Below are positions 36,948-46,227 of a DNA stretch of 46,782 nucleotides, piece after piece. Made by a program: the position numbers and the translations under genes. Numbering within the stretch: the first letter of the stretch is position 1; the number at the start of each line of letters is the position of its first letter. The stretch is taken from assembly GCA_035652235.1 (NCBI GenBank), contig DASREE010000020.1, positions 1 to 46,782 of the forward strand, written 5' to 3'. This DNA comes from PALSA-612 sp035652235 (GTDB taxonomy: Bacteria > Actinomycetota > Thermoleophilia > Gaiellales > Gaiellaceae). Below the pieces are notes generated by a model. That model ran no database searches, had not been told where the DNA came from, and saw only the letters and a program-made list of their open reading frames with translations.

Positions 36948-36999
36948 GCCGAAACGATACTCCGCGCGGCGGATCCGGCAGCCCGCTGCCCGCCCGCGG

Positions 37000-37746
37000 C
37001 TACAGCCTGCCCGCCTCGACGATCCGCTGCAGGAACTGCTTCGTCCTCGGCTCGCGCGGCGAGGAGAAGATCTGCTCCGGGGGTCCCTCCTCCAGGATGA
37101 CGCCCGCGTCGAGGAAGCAGACCCGGTTCGCGATGTCGCGCGCGAAGCCCATCTCGTGCGTCGCGATCAGCATGGTCATGCCCTCGGCGGCCAGCTCGCG
37201 GATGACGTCGAGCACCTCGGCGATGAGCTCGGGGTCGAGCGCGCTCGTCACCTCGTCGAGCAGCATCAGCTCCGGCTTCATGGCAAGCGCGCGGGCGATC
37301 GCCGCTCGCTGCTGCTGGCCCCCGGACAGCCGGTCCGGGTAGTCGTGGCGCTTGTCGGCGAGCCCGAAGCGGGCGAGGAGCTCCGTTGCCTGTGCCTCGG
37401 CCTGCTCGCGCGGGAGCCCGAGCACCTTCCGCGGCCCGAGCGTGACGTTGCGGAGCACGGTCATGTGCGGAAAGAGGTTGAAGGACTGGAAGACGATGCC
37501 GATGCCGCGGCGCACGCGGTTGACGTCGACGCCCGGGGCCGTGATCTCCTCGCCGCGCACGACGATCGTGCCCGCGTCGATCGGCTCGAGCAGGTTCAGG
37601 CAGCGGAGCAGCGTCGACTTGCCCGAGCCGGAGGCGCCGATCAGGCACACGACCTCGTGCTCGCAGACGTCGAGGTCGATTCCACGCAGCACCTCGTTGC
37701 GGCCGAACGACTTGCGAAGGCCGCGGACCGAGAGCGCGGGGGTCAT
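37000..37746 (-). CDS. Polar amino-acid ABC transporter ATP-binding protein (GlnQ/HisP type)
   Basis: A 248-residue ATPase with Walker A GASGSGKST, Q-loop GIVFQSFNLFPHMTVL, signature RLSGGQQQRAAIARALAM, Walker B LMLLDEVTSALDPEL and switch His in ATHEMGFARDIA. QSFNLFPHMTVL and TSALDPEL are diagnostic of the amino-acid uptake subfamily. It overlaps the permease gene end by 4 bases (ATGA). Together with the permease and binding protein it makes a complete importer. Confidence 0.95.
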   Translation of the reverse strand: MTPALSVRGLRKSFGRNEVLRGIDLDVCEHEVVCLIGASGSGKSTLLRCLNLLEPIDAGTIVVRGEEITAPGVDVNRVRRGIGIVFQSFNLFPHMTVLRNVTLGPRKVLGLPREQAEAQATELLARFGLADKRHDYPDRLSGGQQQRAAIARALAMKPELMLLDEVTSALDPELIAEVLDVIRELAAEGMTMLIATHEMGFARDIANRVCFLDAGVILEEGPPEQIFSSPREPRTKQFLQRIVEAGRL

Positions 37747-38555
37747 GCGGCCACGCCCGCCGCCTGCCGGCGCGCCCGGTCGCGGGCGACGAGCCAGTCC
37801 GTGAAGCGCGTGAGCGGGATCGTGATCGCGACGAAGAGCACGGCCGCTGCGAGGTAGGGCGTGAAGTTGAAGGTCGCGTTCGTGTCGATCGAAGCCTGCT
37901 GCAGCGCCTCGATCACGCCGAGGGTGGAGACGAGCGCCGTGTCCTTCTGCAGCCCGATGAAGTCGTTGAGCAGCGGCGGGATCACGCGCCGCACAGCCTG
38001 CGGGACGATCACGTAGCGCAGGCCCTGCAGCCGCGAGAGACCGAGCGAGCGCGCCGCCGCCTCCTGGCTGGGGTGCACCGACTCGATGCCGGCGCGGTAC
38101 ACCTCCGACACGTACGCCGTGTAGATGAGGACGAGCGCGGTCGTGCCCCAGAAAAACTCGCCCTGCGGCACCCACGACAGGTCGAGCGAGGGCGCGCCGA
38201 AGCCGAGGAGCAGGATGAGCAGGATGGTGGGGATGCCGCGGAAGAAGTCGACGTAGGCGATCGCGAGGGCCCGGATCGGGAAGAAGACGGGGCCGGGCAG
38301 GCCGCGCAGCACCGCGAGCAGGAGGGCGAGCGGCAGGATCAGCGCCTCCGCGATCGCGAACAGCTTCACGTTGAGCAGGAAGGCGGAGGCGATGCCCGGG
38401 AAGTCGGCGGCGAAGCGGTGCCCGTTGAAGAACGCCTCCCGAACCTGCGGCCAGCCCGGGGAGTTGACGATCGCGAAGCCGAGCGCGGTGAACAGGACGG
38501 CCGTGCTGACGAGCGCGACGAGGACGGTGCGGCGCCCGTCGCCGCGGCGGATCAC
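37743..38555 (-). CDS. Polar amino-acid ABC transporter permease (HisM/GlnP type)
   Basis: A 270-residue inner-membrane protein with the amino-acid permease EAA loop SQEAAARSLGLSRLQGLRYV followed by IVPQAVRRVIPPLLNDFIGL. AIAYVDFFRGIPTILLILLLG is the conserved segment of the family's transmembrane core. GTG 38555 is the start I chose; the frame is open upstream through LDGDRDSAPLRR to a possible CTG near the binding-protein stop, so the true N-terminus may be about 13 residues longer. Only one permease is present, implying a homodimer. Confidence 0.92.
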   Translation of the reverse strand: MIRRGDGRRTVLVALVSTAVLFTALGFAIVNSPGWPQVREAFFNGHRFAADFPGIASAFLLNVKLFAIAEALILPLALLLAVLRGLPGPVFFPIRALAIAYVDFFRGIPTILLILLLGFGAPSLDLSWVPQGEFFWGTTALVLIYTAYVSEVYRAGIESVHPSQEAAARSLGLSRLQGLRYVIVPQAVRRVIPPLLNDFIGLQKDTALVSTLGVIEALQQASIDTNATFNFTPYLAAAVLFVAITIPLTRFTDWLVARDRARRQAAGVAA

Positions 38556-38597
38556 CCTTCGCAGAGGCGCCGAGTCGCGGTCGCCGTCCAGGGCGCG

Positions 38598-39470
38598 TTA
38601 GTCGAGGACGGGGACGCTGACGACCTTCGACAGCCAGGTCGTGTTGATCCGCTTCAGCGTGCCGTTTCGCTTCATCGCCGCGAGCGCCTGGTTCACGCAC
38701 GCCGTCAGCCGGCTCCCCTTCTGCAGGACGAGGCCGAAGTGCTCGCCCGTCTTGCTCGCGAACTGGCCGAGCACCTTCGAGTTCGGCACCTGCGCCGCGG
38801 ACACGTAGAAGGCGGTCGGGAGGTCGACGACGAGGCCGTCGATGCGCCTGCTCTTCAGGGCCTGCACGGCCGCGGCGTTCGAGCTGTACACCTTGGGCGT
38901 GTGCGAGGGCTTGATGCGCGAGACGATGAACTGGTAGCTCGTCGTCCCGATCTCCGCCCCGAGCGTGTACGGCTTGAGTTGGGCGATCGTGCGCGCCTTG
39001 GCGATGGGCGTGCCGTCGCGGACGACGACCGCCTGGTTGACGTCGTAGTAGGAGGCGCTGAAGTCGACGACCTTCGCGCGCTGGGGCGTGTAGGAGATCT
39101 GGTTGATATCGAAGTCGAAGCTCTTCTTCCCGGGCGCGAACGACTTGGCGAAGGGCACGTACGTCCATTGCACCTGCCCCTTCGAGAAGCCGAGCTCCTT
39201 GGCGACCGCGTAGGCCACCGCCGACTCGTAGCCCTTGCCGCTGTAGGGGTCGCTGACCTTCCAGCCGTGACCTTCCTTGCCACCAAACCAGGGCGGATAG
39301 GCGGGGTTGTCGGTGCCGACGGTGAGCTTGCCGGGGCTGACGAGCTGCAGCTTGCTCTTCGCGCACGCTCCTCCGAGGGCGGCGCGCTGCTGCGAGCCCC
39401 GCGCCAGCCCGGCCGTCGCGGCTGCGGCGACAGCTGCGGCGAGTGCGGCGAGGACGATCGGCGTGCGCAT
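38598..39470 (-). CDS. Polar amino-acid ABC transporter substrate-binding protein
   Basis: A 290-residue secreted protein with a signal sequence (MRTPIVLAALAAAVAAAATA) and mature residues typical of the SBP_bac_3 family: KLTVGTDNPAYPPWFGG, DPYSGKGYESAVAYAVAKEL, FDFDINQISYTPQRAKVVDF, LGAEIGTTSYQFI and the C-terminal ALAAMKRNGTLKRINTTWL. A charged solute such as a polar amino acid is probable. ATG 39470 has AGGAG nine nt upstream; ATG 39479 is an alternative. It is the first gene of the importer operon, divergent from narG with about 190 nt between them. Confidence 0.92.
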   Translation of the reverse strand: MRTPIVLAALAAAVAAAATAGLARGSQQRAALGGACAKSKLQLVSPGKLTVGTDNPAYPPWFGGKEGHGWKVSDPYSGKGYESAVAYAVAKELGFSKGQVQWTYVPFAKSFAPGKKSFDFDINQISYTPQRAKVVDFSASYYDVNQAVVVRDGTPIAKARTIAQLKPYTLGAEIGTTSYQFIVSRIKPSHTPKVYSSNAAAVQALKSRRIDGLVVDLPTAFYVSAAQVPNSKVLGQFASKTGEHFGLVLQKGSRLTACVNQALAAMKRNGTLKRINTTWLSKVVSVPVLD

Positions 39471-39663
39471 GGACGGCATCTCCTTGGAGCTCGCTGGACC
39501 GCGAGCGTAACAGAGCGCGATCGGCGCGGGCCCGGCCGCGCACGACGCGCCGCCCGGCCGCCCGCATGCCGGAGCCCCGTGCGACCTCCGGCGGATGTGG
39601 GAAGGTACGGGGCGCAGCAGACGCCGGTGCATCGCCCTCGGCCGTCGCCGCTCGAGGAGGTTC
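39471..39663. other. 193-nt divergent intergenic region, importer / nar operon
   Basis: This should contain the promoters for both operons. GAGGAGG (39654-39660) is the narG ribosome binding site. I see no clear NarL heptamers, FNR site or TTGACA-type promoter. The patch ATGTGGGAAGGTACGG (39595-39610) is the only relatively AT-rich part. How nitrate or oxygen controls this operon cannot be read here. Confidence 0.35.
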
Positions 39664-42600
39664 ATGGCGCAGTCCCCGCTCTTACGAACGCACGAGTTCT
39701 TCCGCCGCGGCGAGGCATCGGCGGAGGGCTGGAGCCAGCTCGTCGGCAAGGGGCGTGAGTGGGAGTCCTTCTACCGGGATCGCTGGCGGCACGACAAGGT
39801 GGTGCGCTCGACGCACGGAGTGAACTGCACCGGCTCCTGCTCCTGGAACGTGTACGTCAAGGACGGCCTCATCACCTGGGAGACGCAGGCGGTCGACTAC
39901 CCGTCGACGGGGGCGGACATGCCGGAGTACGAGCCTCGTGGTTGCCCGCGCGGCGCGTCGTTCTCCTGGTACACGTACTCGCCGCTACGGGTGAAGTACC
40001 CGTACGTCCGCGGCTCCCTGCTCGAGCGCTTCCGGGAGGCGCGGCGGCGGCTCGGCGATCCGGTCGAGGCGTGGGCGGCGATCGTCGAGGACCCCGAGCA
40101 GGCGGCGGCGTACAAGCGGCAGCGCGGGCGGGGCGGCTTCGTCCGCGCCAGCTGGGAGGAGGCGGTCGAGCTCGTCGCCGCGGCGCACGTGTACACCGTC
40201 AAGCGCTACGGCCCGGATAGGGTGGCGGGGTTCACGCCGATCCCGGCCATGTCGATGGCCTCGTACGCGGCGGGGACGCGCTTCCTGGCGCTGATCGGCG
40301 GGGTGATCCTCAGCTTCTACGACTGGTACTCCGACCTGCCGCCCGCCTCGCCGCAGACGTTCGGCGACCAGACGGACGTGCCCGAGTCGGGCGACTGGTG
40401 GAACGCCGGCTACCTCCTCGTCTGGGGGACGAACCTGCCGACGACGCGGACGCCGGACGCACACTTCATGACCGAGGCGCGCTACCGCGGCCAGAAGGTC
40501 GTCGTCGTCTCGCCCGACTACGCCGAGCACACGAAGTTCGCCGACCACTGGCTGCCGGCGAAGCCGGGCACCGACGGCGCCCTGGCGATGGCAATGGGCC
40601 ACGTGATCCTGAAGGAGTTCTGGGTCGAGCGGCGCGTGCCCTACTTCGAGGAGTACGCGGCCTCGTTCACCGACCTGCCGCTGCTCGTCACGCTGCGCCC
40701 CGACGGCGACGGCTTCGTCCCCGACCGCTTCCTGCGCGCGTCCGACCTCGGCCCCGACGAGGAGGAGCGCCCCGAGTGGAAGACGGTCGTGCTCGACGCG
40801 CGCAGCGGACGCCCGGCCGTGCCCAACGGGTCGGTCGGCCACCGCTACCAGGCCGAGGAGGGACGCTGGAACCTGCGACTCGATGGCCTCGAGCCCGCTC
40901 TCAGCCTGCTCGGCAGAGACGGGGCCGAGCAGGTGGCGGTCGACCTGCCGCGCTTCGACGAGCAGGGCGTGCTGCGCCGCGGCGTCCCGGCGCTCCGGCT
41001 CGGTGGCCGGCTCGTCACGACCGTGCTCGACCTCGTGCTCGCGCAGTACGGCGTCGCGCGCCCCGGCCTGCCCGGCGAGTGGCCGGCGGGCTACGACGAC
41101 CCGGCGCCGTACACGCCCGCCTGGCAGGAGGCGATCACCTCGGTCGACCGGCGGCTGGCGGCGCGCGTCGGCCGCGAGTTCGCGCGCAACGCGGAGCTGA
41201 CGCGGGGGCGGTCGATGATCGCCATGGGGGCGGGCACCAACCACTGGTTCCACTCGGACACGATCTACCGCAGCTTCCTCGCGCTCCTCCTGCTGTGCGG
41301 CTGCGAGGGCGTGAACGGCGGCGGCTGGGCGCACTACGTGGGTCAGGAGAAGGTGCGGCCGCTGTCCGGCTGGCAGACGGTCGCCTTCGCGCTCGACTGG
41401 GTGCGCCCGCCCCGGCAGCAGTCGGGCACGCCCTGGTTCTACCTGGCGACCGACCAGTGGCGCTACGAGGGCGTGCGGCCCGAGGATCTGGCCTGGCCGC
41501 GCGCGCGCGGCCTCTTCCGCGGCAAGCACGTCGCCGACCTGAACGCGCTCGCAGCCCGGCTCGGCTGGCTGCCCTCGCACCCGGCCTTCGACCGCAACCC
41601 GCTCGACCTCGTCGAGGAGGCGGCGGCGGCCGGGCTGGAGCCGGCCGAGTACGTCGTCCGGGAGGTGCGAGAGGGCCGCCTCGGCTTCGCCTGCGAGGAC
41701 CCGGATGCGCCGGAGAACATCCCGCGCGTGCTGACCGTGTGGCGGGCGAACGTGCTCGGCTCCTCCGGCAAGGGGCACGAGTACTTCCTGCGTCACCTGC
41801 TCGGCAGCCCGCAGCCGGGGGTGCGGGCGGAGGAGCTGCCGGCGGCCGCGCGGCCCGCCAGCCTGCGCTGGCGCGACCCCGCGCCCGAGGCGAAGCTCGA
41901 TCTGCTGACCACGATCGACTTCCGCATGACCTCGAACGCGCTCTTCTCGGACGTCGTCCTGCCGGCGGCGACCTGGTACGAGAAGGTCGACCTGTCCTCG
42001 ACCGACCTGCACCCGTTCGTGCACACGTTCGACGCGGCCATCCCGCCGCCGTGGGAGGCGAAGACGGACTGGGAGGCGTTCCGCCTCGTCGCGGCCGCGT
42101 TCTCGCGCCTCGCCGAGACGCACCTCGGCGTCCGCCGCGACCTCGTCGCCTCCCCGCTCATGCACGACACGGCGGACGAGATCGCGCAGCCCTTCGGGGA
42201 GGTGCGCGACTGGCGCACCGGCGAGTGCGAGCCGGTCCCGGGGCGGACGATGCCGAAGCTCGTCGTCGTCGAGCGCGACTACCCGGCGGTGGCGGCCAAG
42301 CACGCGGCGCTCGGCCCGCTGGTCGAGGAGGCGGGCACCCTGACGAAGGGGGCGAGCTGGACGCCGGTCGACGAGGTGCGCGAGCTGGGCGCCGCGAACG
42401 GGCTCGTGCGTGGCGGCCCGGCGCAGGGGAGGCCGTCGCTCGAGCGCGTCGAGCACGCCTGCGAGGCGATCCTGGCGCTGTCGGGAACGACGAACGGCCG
42501 GCTCGCGGTCGAGGGGTTCCGCTCGCTCGAGCGCCGTACGGGCGTCCGCCTCGCCGACCTGGCCGGCCCGCGCGCGGGCGACCGGATCACGCTGGCGGAC

Positions 42601-43308
42601 GCGCGCGTGCAGCCGCGCACGGTGATCACCTCGCCGGAGTGGTCGGGGATCGAGGCGCACGGGCGCCGGTACGCGCCGTTCACGGTCAACGTGGAGCGGC
42701 GGAAGCCCTGGCACACCCTGAGCGGGCGCCAGCAGCTCTACCTCGACCACGCCTGGCTGCTCGAGCTCGGCGAGGGCCTGCCCGTCTACCGGCCGCCGCT
42801 CGACTACGTCCGACTCTACGGCGACCAGGGCTCGGGCGACCCCGGCGGGCGCGAGCTGACGTTGAGCTTCCTGACCCCGCACTCGAAGTGGTCGATCCAC
42901 TCCGAGTACCAGGACAACCTGCACATGCTGACCCTCTTCCGGGGCGGCGCGATGCTGTGGATCAGCCGCGAGGACGCGGCCGCGCTCGACATCCGCGACA
43001 ACGACTGGGTCGAGCTGTACAACCGCAACGGCGTCGTCGCCTGCCGGGCCGCGGTCACGCATCGGGTGCCGCAGGGCACCTGCATGCTGTACCACGCCAA
43101 GGACCGGCACCTGAACACGCCGCGCACGGAGCTCCTCGGCAACCGCGGGGGCACGGACAACTCGCTGACGCGGATCACGATCAAGCCGACGCACCTCGTC
43201 GGCGGCTACGCGCAGCTCTCCTACGGCTTCAACTACTACGGGCCGATCGGCTCCCAGCGCGACGAGATCGTCGTCGTCCGCAAGCGCGGCCGGCCGCCGG
43301 AGTTCTGA
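39664..43308 (+). CDS. narG: Respiratory nitrate reductase alpha subunit
   Basis: A 1214-residue molybdenum enzyme subunit (E. coli NarG has 1247), which reduces nitrate to nitrite on the cytoplasmic side. The FS0 [4Fe-4S] ligands are His51, Cys55, Cys59 (STHGVNCTGSCSW) and Cys94 (EPRGCPRGAS), matching E. coli His49/Cys53/Cys57/Cys92. The Mo-ligand Asp is Asp224 in SFYDWYSDLPPASP. Further family signatures are KPGTDGALAMAMGHVILKEF, IAMGAGTNHWFHSDT and the C-terminal YGFNYYGPIGSQRDE. There is no twin-arginine signal, as expected for membrane-anchored cytoplasmic NarG. ATG 39664 follows GAGGAGG. It is the first gene of narGHJI, with 2 nt to narH. Confidence 0.98.
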   Translation: MAQSPLLRTHEFFRRGEASAEGWSQLVGKGREWESFYRDRWRHDKVVRSTHGVNCTGSCSWNVYVKDGLITWETQAVDYPSTGADMPEYEPRGCPRGASFSWYTYSPLRVKYPYVRGSLLERFREARRRLGDPVEAWAAIVEDPEQAAAYKRQRGRGGFVRASWEEAVELVAAAHVYTVKRYGPDRVAGFTPIPAMSMASYAAGTRFLALIGGVILSFYDWYSDLPPASPQTFGDQTDVPESGDWWNAGYLLVWGTNLPTTRTPDAHFMTEARYRGQKVVVVSPDYAEHTKFADHWLPAKPGTDGALAMAMGHVILKEFWVERRVPYFEEYAASFTDLPLLVTLRPDGDGFVPDRFLRASDLGPDEEERPEWKTVVLDARSGRPAVPNGSVGHRYQAEEGRWNLRLDGLEPALSLLGRDGAEQVAVDLPRFDEQGVLRRGVPALRLGGRLVTTVLDLVLAQYGVARPGLPGEWPAGYDDPAPYTPAWQEAITSVDRRLAARVGREFARNAELTRGRSMIAMGAGTNHWFHSDTIYRSFLALLLLCGCEGVNGGGWAHYVGQEKVRPLSGWQTVAFALDWVRPPRQQSGTPWFYLATDQWRYEGVRPEDLAWPRARGLFRGKHVADLNALAARLGWLPSHPAFDRNPLDLVEEAAAAGLEPAEYVVREVREGRLGFACEDPDAPENIPRVLTVWRANVLGSSGKGHEYFLRHLLGSPQPGVRAEELPAAARPASLRWRDPAPEAKLDLLTTIDFRMTSNALFSDVVLPAATWYEKVDLSSTDLHPFVHTFDAAIPPPWEAKTDWEAFRLVAAAFSRLAETHLGVRRDLVASPLMHDTADEIAQPFGEVRDWRTGECEPVPGRTMPKLVVVERDYPAVAAKHAALGPLVEEAGTLTKGASWTPVDEVRELGAANGLVRGGPAQGRPSLERVEHACEAILALSGTTNGRLAVEGFRSLERRTGVRLADLAGPRAGDRITLADARVQPRTVITSPEWSGIEAHGRRYAPFTVNVERRKPWHTLSGRQQLYLDHAWLLELGEGLPVYRPPLDYVRLYGDQGSGDPGGRELTLSFLTPHSKWSIHSEYQDNLHMLTLFRGGAMLWISREDAAALDIRDNDWVELYNRNGVVACRAAVTHRVPQGTCMLYHAKDRHLNTPRTELLGNRGGTDNSLTRITIKPTHLVGGYAQLSYGFNYYGPIGSQRDEIVVVRKRGRPPEF

Positions 43309-43310
43309 CG

Positions 43311-44849
43311 ATGCGGGTGCGCGCGCAAATGGCGATGGTGATGAACCTGGACAAGTGCATCGGCTGCCACACCTGCTCGGTCACGTGCAAGCAGGTGTGG
43401 ACGAACCGGCCCGGCACGGAGTACGTGTGGTTCAACAACGTGGAGACGAAGCCGGGGCTCGGCTACCCGCGCACGTACGAGGACAACGGCCGCTGGAAGG
43501 GCGGCTGGAAGCTCGGCCGGCGCGGGAAGCTCGAGCTCGCGGCCGGCGGCCGCGTGCGGAAGATCCTGACGATCTTCTGGAACCCGAACCTGCCCACGAT
43601 CGACGACTACTACGAGCCGTGGACGTACGACTACCAGACGCTCGTCGACGCGCCGCTGTCCGACCACGACCCCGTAGCGCGGCCGTTCTCGCAGCTGACC
43701 GGCGACCCGATCGAGGTGCGGGCGGGGCCGAACTGGGACGACAACCTCGCCGGCGCGCCCGAGCACGCGAGCGCCGACCCCGTGCTCCGCGGCATCGAGG
43801 AGCGCGTGCGGCTCGAGTACGAGCAGGCGTTCATGTTCTACCTGCCCCGGATCTGCGAGCACTGCCTAAACCCGAGCTGCGTCGCGAGCTGCCCGTCCGG
43901 CGCGATGTACAAGCGGGTCGAGGACGGGATCGTGCTCGTCGACCAGCACAAGTGCCGGGGCTGGCGCTTCTGCGTCTCCGGCTGCCCGTACAAGAAGGTG
44001 TACTTCAACCACCGCAGCGGCAAGGCGGAGAAATGCACCCTCTGCTACCCGCGGATCGAACAGGGCCAGCCGACGATCTGCTCGGAGACCTGCGTCGGAC
44101 GCATCCGCTACCTCGGCCTCGTCCTCTACGACGCCGACCGGGTCGAGGCGGCCGCCTCCGTCCCGGACGAGCGCGACCTGCTGGAAGCGCAGCTGGGCGT
44201 CTTCCTCGACCCGCACGACCCGCAGGTGCAGGCGGCCGCGCGCGCGGACGGCATCCCCGACGACTGGCTGGAGGCGGCGCGCCGCTCGCCGGTGTACACG
44301 CTCGCCGTCCGCTACCGGCTCGCCCTGCCGCTCCACCCCGAGTACCGGACGCTGCCGATGGTCTGGTACGTGCCGCCGCTCTCGCCGGTCGTGAACGCGC
44401 TCGAGAGCGACGGCTACGAGGCCGACCCGGACGACGTCTTCCCGGCGATCGAGACGCTGCGGATCCCGGTCGAGTACCTGGCCAACCTGCTCGCCGCCGG
44501 CGACGCGGAGGTGATCCGCGGCGTGCTCCGGCGCCTCGCGGCGATGCGCGGCACCATGCGCAAGCTGCAGGTGCTCGGGGAGCGGGACGAGCGGCTGGCC
44601 GCGTCGGTCGGGCTGACCTTCGAGGACGTGCAGGCGATGTACCGGCTGCTCGCGATCGCGAAGTACGAGGAGCGCTACGTGATCCCGAAGGCGCACGGCG
44701 AGCTCGCCTCGCAGCTGATGGAGCAGCAGGGCGCGTGCGGGCTCGACTTCGAGGGCGGCCCCGGCGGCTGCGGCGCGATCACGCCGCGCGCGAACGAGCG
44801 CTTCCTGCTCCGGAAGACGCTGCCCCTGCTCCGGGAGGACGCGCGGTGA
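43311..44849 (+). CDS. narH: Respiratory nitrate reductase beta subunit
   Basis: A 512-residue iron-sulfur protein carrying four clusters between NarI and NarG. Clusters are formed by CIGCHTCSVTCKQVW near the N-terminus, CEHCLNPSCVASCPSGA, and CRGWRFCVSGCPYKK, where Trp replaces a Cys, the hallmark of the [3Fe-4S] centre in NarH, and CTLCYPRIEQGQPTICSETC. Cluster pairing is as in E. coli. The C-terminal third (LRIPVEYLANLLAAGD, FEDVQAMYRLLAIAKYEERY) is also typical. The stop overlaps the narJ GTG (GTGA). Confidence 0.98.
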   Translation: MRVRAQMAMVMNLDKCIGCHTCSVTCKQVWTNRPGTEYVWFNNVETKPGLGYPRTYEDNGRWKGGWKLGRRGKLELAAGGRVRKILTIFWNPNLPTIDDYYEPWTYDYQTLVDAPLSDHDPVARPFSQLTGDPIEVRAGPNWDDNLAGAPEHASADPVLRGIEERVRLEYEQAFMFYLPRICEHCLNPSCVASCPSGAMYKRVEDGIVLVDQHKCRGWRFCVSGCPYKKVYFNHRSGKAEKCTLCYPRIEQGQPTICSETCVGRIRYLGLVLYDADRVEAAASVPDERDLLEAQLGVFLDPHDPQVQAAARADGIPDDWLEAARRSPVYTLAVRYRLALPLHPEYRTLPMVWYVPPLSPVVNALESDGYEADPDDVFPAIETLRIPVEYLANLLAAGDAEVIRGVLRRLAAMRGTMRKLQVLGERDERLAASVGLTFEDVQAMYRLLAIAKYEERYVIPKAHGELASQLMEQQGACGLDFEGGPGGCGAITPRANERFLLRKTLPLLREDAR

Positions 44850-45478
44850 GGCGGCGGCGCCCCTCGTGTCCGTACAAGCTCGTGTCCGTGCTCCTGCGCT
44901 ACCCGGACGAGCGCCTCGTCGCCGCCCGCGACGAGCTCGCGGAGGCGGTCGCCGCGCTGCCCGGCTCGCCCGAGCAGGGCTCGCTGCGGCGCTTCCTCGA
45001 CTACCTGCTCGGCCGCAGCGCGTGCGAGCTCGCCCAAGCGTACGTGGACACGTTCGACCTGCGCCGGGAGACGAGCCTCTACCTGACCTACTACCTGCAC
45101 GGCGACACGCGCCGGCGCGGCATGGCGCTGCTGCGGCTGAAGCGGCTGTACGCCGCCGCCGGGCTCGAGCTCGCCGGCTCGGAGCTCCCCGACTACCTGC
45201 CGCTCGTGCTCGAGTTCGCCGCGCTCGCGCCCGACGGTCTAGGGGAGGCGCTCCTGCGCGAACACCGGCCCTCGCTCGAGCTCCTCCGCGCGGGCCTGCA
45301 CGGCGCGCACAGCCCCTACGCACACCTGCTCGACGCGCTCTGCGCCGGGCTGCCGCGGCTGACGCCGCTCGAGCGCGCCCGGCTGCGGCGGCTGGCCGCG
45401 GACGGCCCGCCCGGCGAGCAGGTCGGCCTCGAGCCGTTCGCGCCGCCCGAGCTCGTACCGGCGGAGGCGCGGCGGTGA
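44846..45478 (+). CDS. narJ: Nitrate reductase assembly chaperone
   Basis: A 210-residue all-helical TorD/NarJ-family chaperone for Mo-cofactor insertion into NarG. It contains KLVSVLLRYPDERLVAARDE, RRFLDYLLGRSACELAQAYV, then DTFDLRRETSLYLTYYLHGDTR, the conserved signature, and LPDYLPLVLEFAALAPDG. It starts and ends with 4-base overlaps with narH and narI, so the subunits and chaperone are translated together. The C-terminal tail from about residue 180 is Pro/Glu-rich, unlike E. coli. Confidence 0.96.
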   Translation: MRRRRPSCPYKLVSVLLRYPDERLVAARDELAEAVAALPGSPEQGSLRRFLDYLLGRSACELAQAYVDTFDLRRETSLYLTYYLHGDTRRRGMALLRLKRLYAAAGLELAGSELPDYLPLVLEFAALAPDGLGEALLREHRPSLELLRAGLHGAHSPYAHLLDALCAGLPRLTPLERARLRRLAADGPPGEQVGLEPFAPPELVPAEARR

Positions 45479-46173
45479 GCCACCGGGCGGCGCTCTTTAC
45501 CTGGCTCGTCCTGCCCTACGTGTCGATCAGCGTGTTCGTCGTCGGCCACTGGTGGCGCTACCGGCGCGACCAGCTCGGCTGGACGAGCCGGTCGACGCAG
45601 CTCCTCGAGAGCCGCCTGCTCGCCTGGGGGAGCACGCTCTTCCACTACGGCGCGCTCGCCGTCATCGGCGGGCACGTGCTCGGGATCCTCGTTCCCGAGT
45701 CGACGACGCGTGCTCTCGGCATCGGCGAGCACGTCTACCGGCTGTACATCTCGGCCATTCCCGGCACGGTGTCCGGGCTCGTCTGCCTGGCCGGCTTCGC
45801 CATCCTCGCCTTCCGGCGCAGCGCGAACCGCCGCGTGCGCGTCACCACGACGCCGGGCGACGCCGTCGTGTTCGCGCTGCTCGGAGCGCTGATCGTGCTC
45901 GGAGACGTGCAGACGATGGGCTACAACCTGCTCGGCTCCGGCTACGACTACCGTCTGACCGTCGGCCCCTGGTTCCGTGACCTGTGGGTCGACCCTCACC
46001 CCTCGCTGATGGCGGACGCACCGGTCGCCTACCAGCTGCACGCGGCGCTGCCGTGGCTGCTGTACGCCGTGTGGCCGTTCAGCCGCCTCGTGCACGTGTG
46101 GAGCTACCCGCTCCAGTACCTCGGCCGGCCGTACGTGCTCTACCGCAGCCGCTACGCGGACGTTCGCCGCTGA
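45475..46173 (+). CDS. narI: Respiratory nitrate reductase gamma subunit (cytochrome b)
   Basis: A 232-residue membrane protein with five helices that oxidises menaquinol and binds two b haems. Haem-ligand histidines appear in LFHYGALAVIGGHVLG (helix 2) and YQLHAALPWLLY with RLVHVWSYPLQYL (helix 5). The cytoplasmic loop RRYRRDQLGWTSRSTQLLES and the C-terminal RPYVLYRSR are conserved. The GTG start overlaps narJ. The operon ends here; there is no narK-type transporter immediately downstream. Confidence 0.96.
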   Translation: MSHRAALFTWLVLPYVSISVFVVGHWWRYRRDQLGWTSRSTQLLESRLLAWGSTLFHYGALAVIGGHVLGILVPESTTRALGIGEHVYRLYISAIPGTVSGLVCLAGFAILAFRRSANRRVRVTTTPGDAVVFALLGALIVLGDVQTMGYNLLGSGYDYRLTVGPWFRDLWVDPHPSLMADAPVAYQLHAALPWLLYAVWPFSRLVHVWSYPLQYLGRPYVLYRSRYADVRR

Positions 46174-46213
46174 CGGCGGGCGCGGGATGCCGCCGCCGCC
46201 CGGCGCGTGCGGG

Positions 46214-46219
46214 TAGCGT
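46214..46219 (+). promoter_or_regulatory. -10 element (TAGCGT) before a LigD-like gene
   Basis: TAGCGT ends 8 nt before GTG 46228. No ribosome binding site is present, so a leaderless transcript is likely. Confidence 0.4.
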
Positions 46220-46227
46220 CCGAGGCC

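Noticed and set aside
39985..43194. Over 1000-codon open frame antisense to narG
   Set aside because: It is the mirror of a clearly identified narG and its residues (Arg, Val, Asp, Leu runs without motifs) are a GC-codon shadow.
40398..44849. Open frame running through narG into narH, suggesting a giant fusion
   Set aside because: Only the part from ATG 43311 has NarH motifs; upstream it is a wrong-frame reading of narG, Arg/Ala-rich with no signature.
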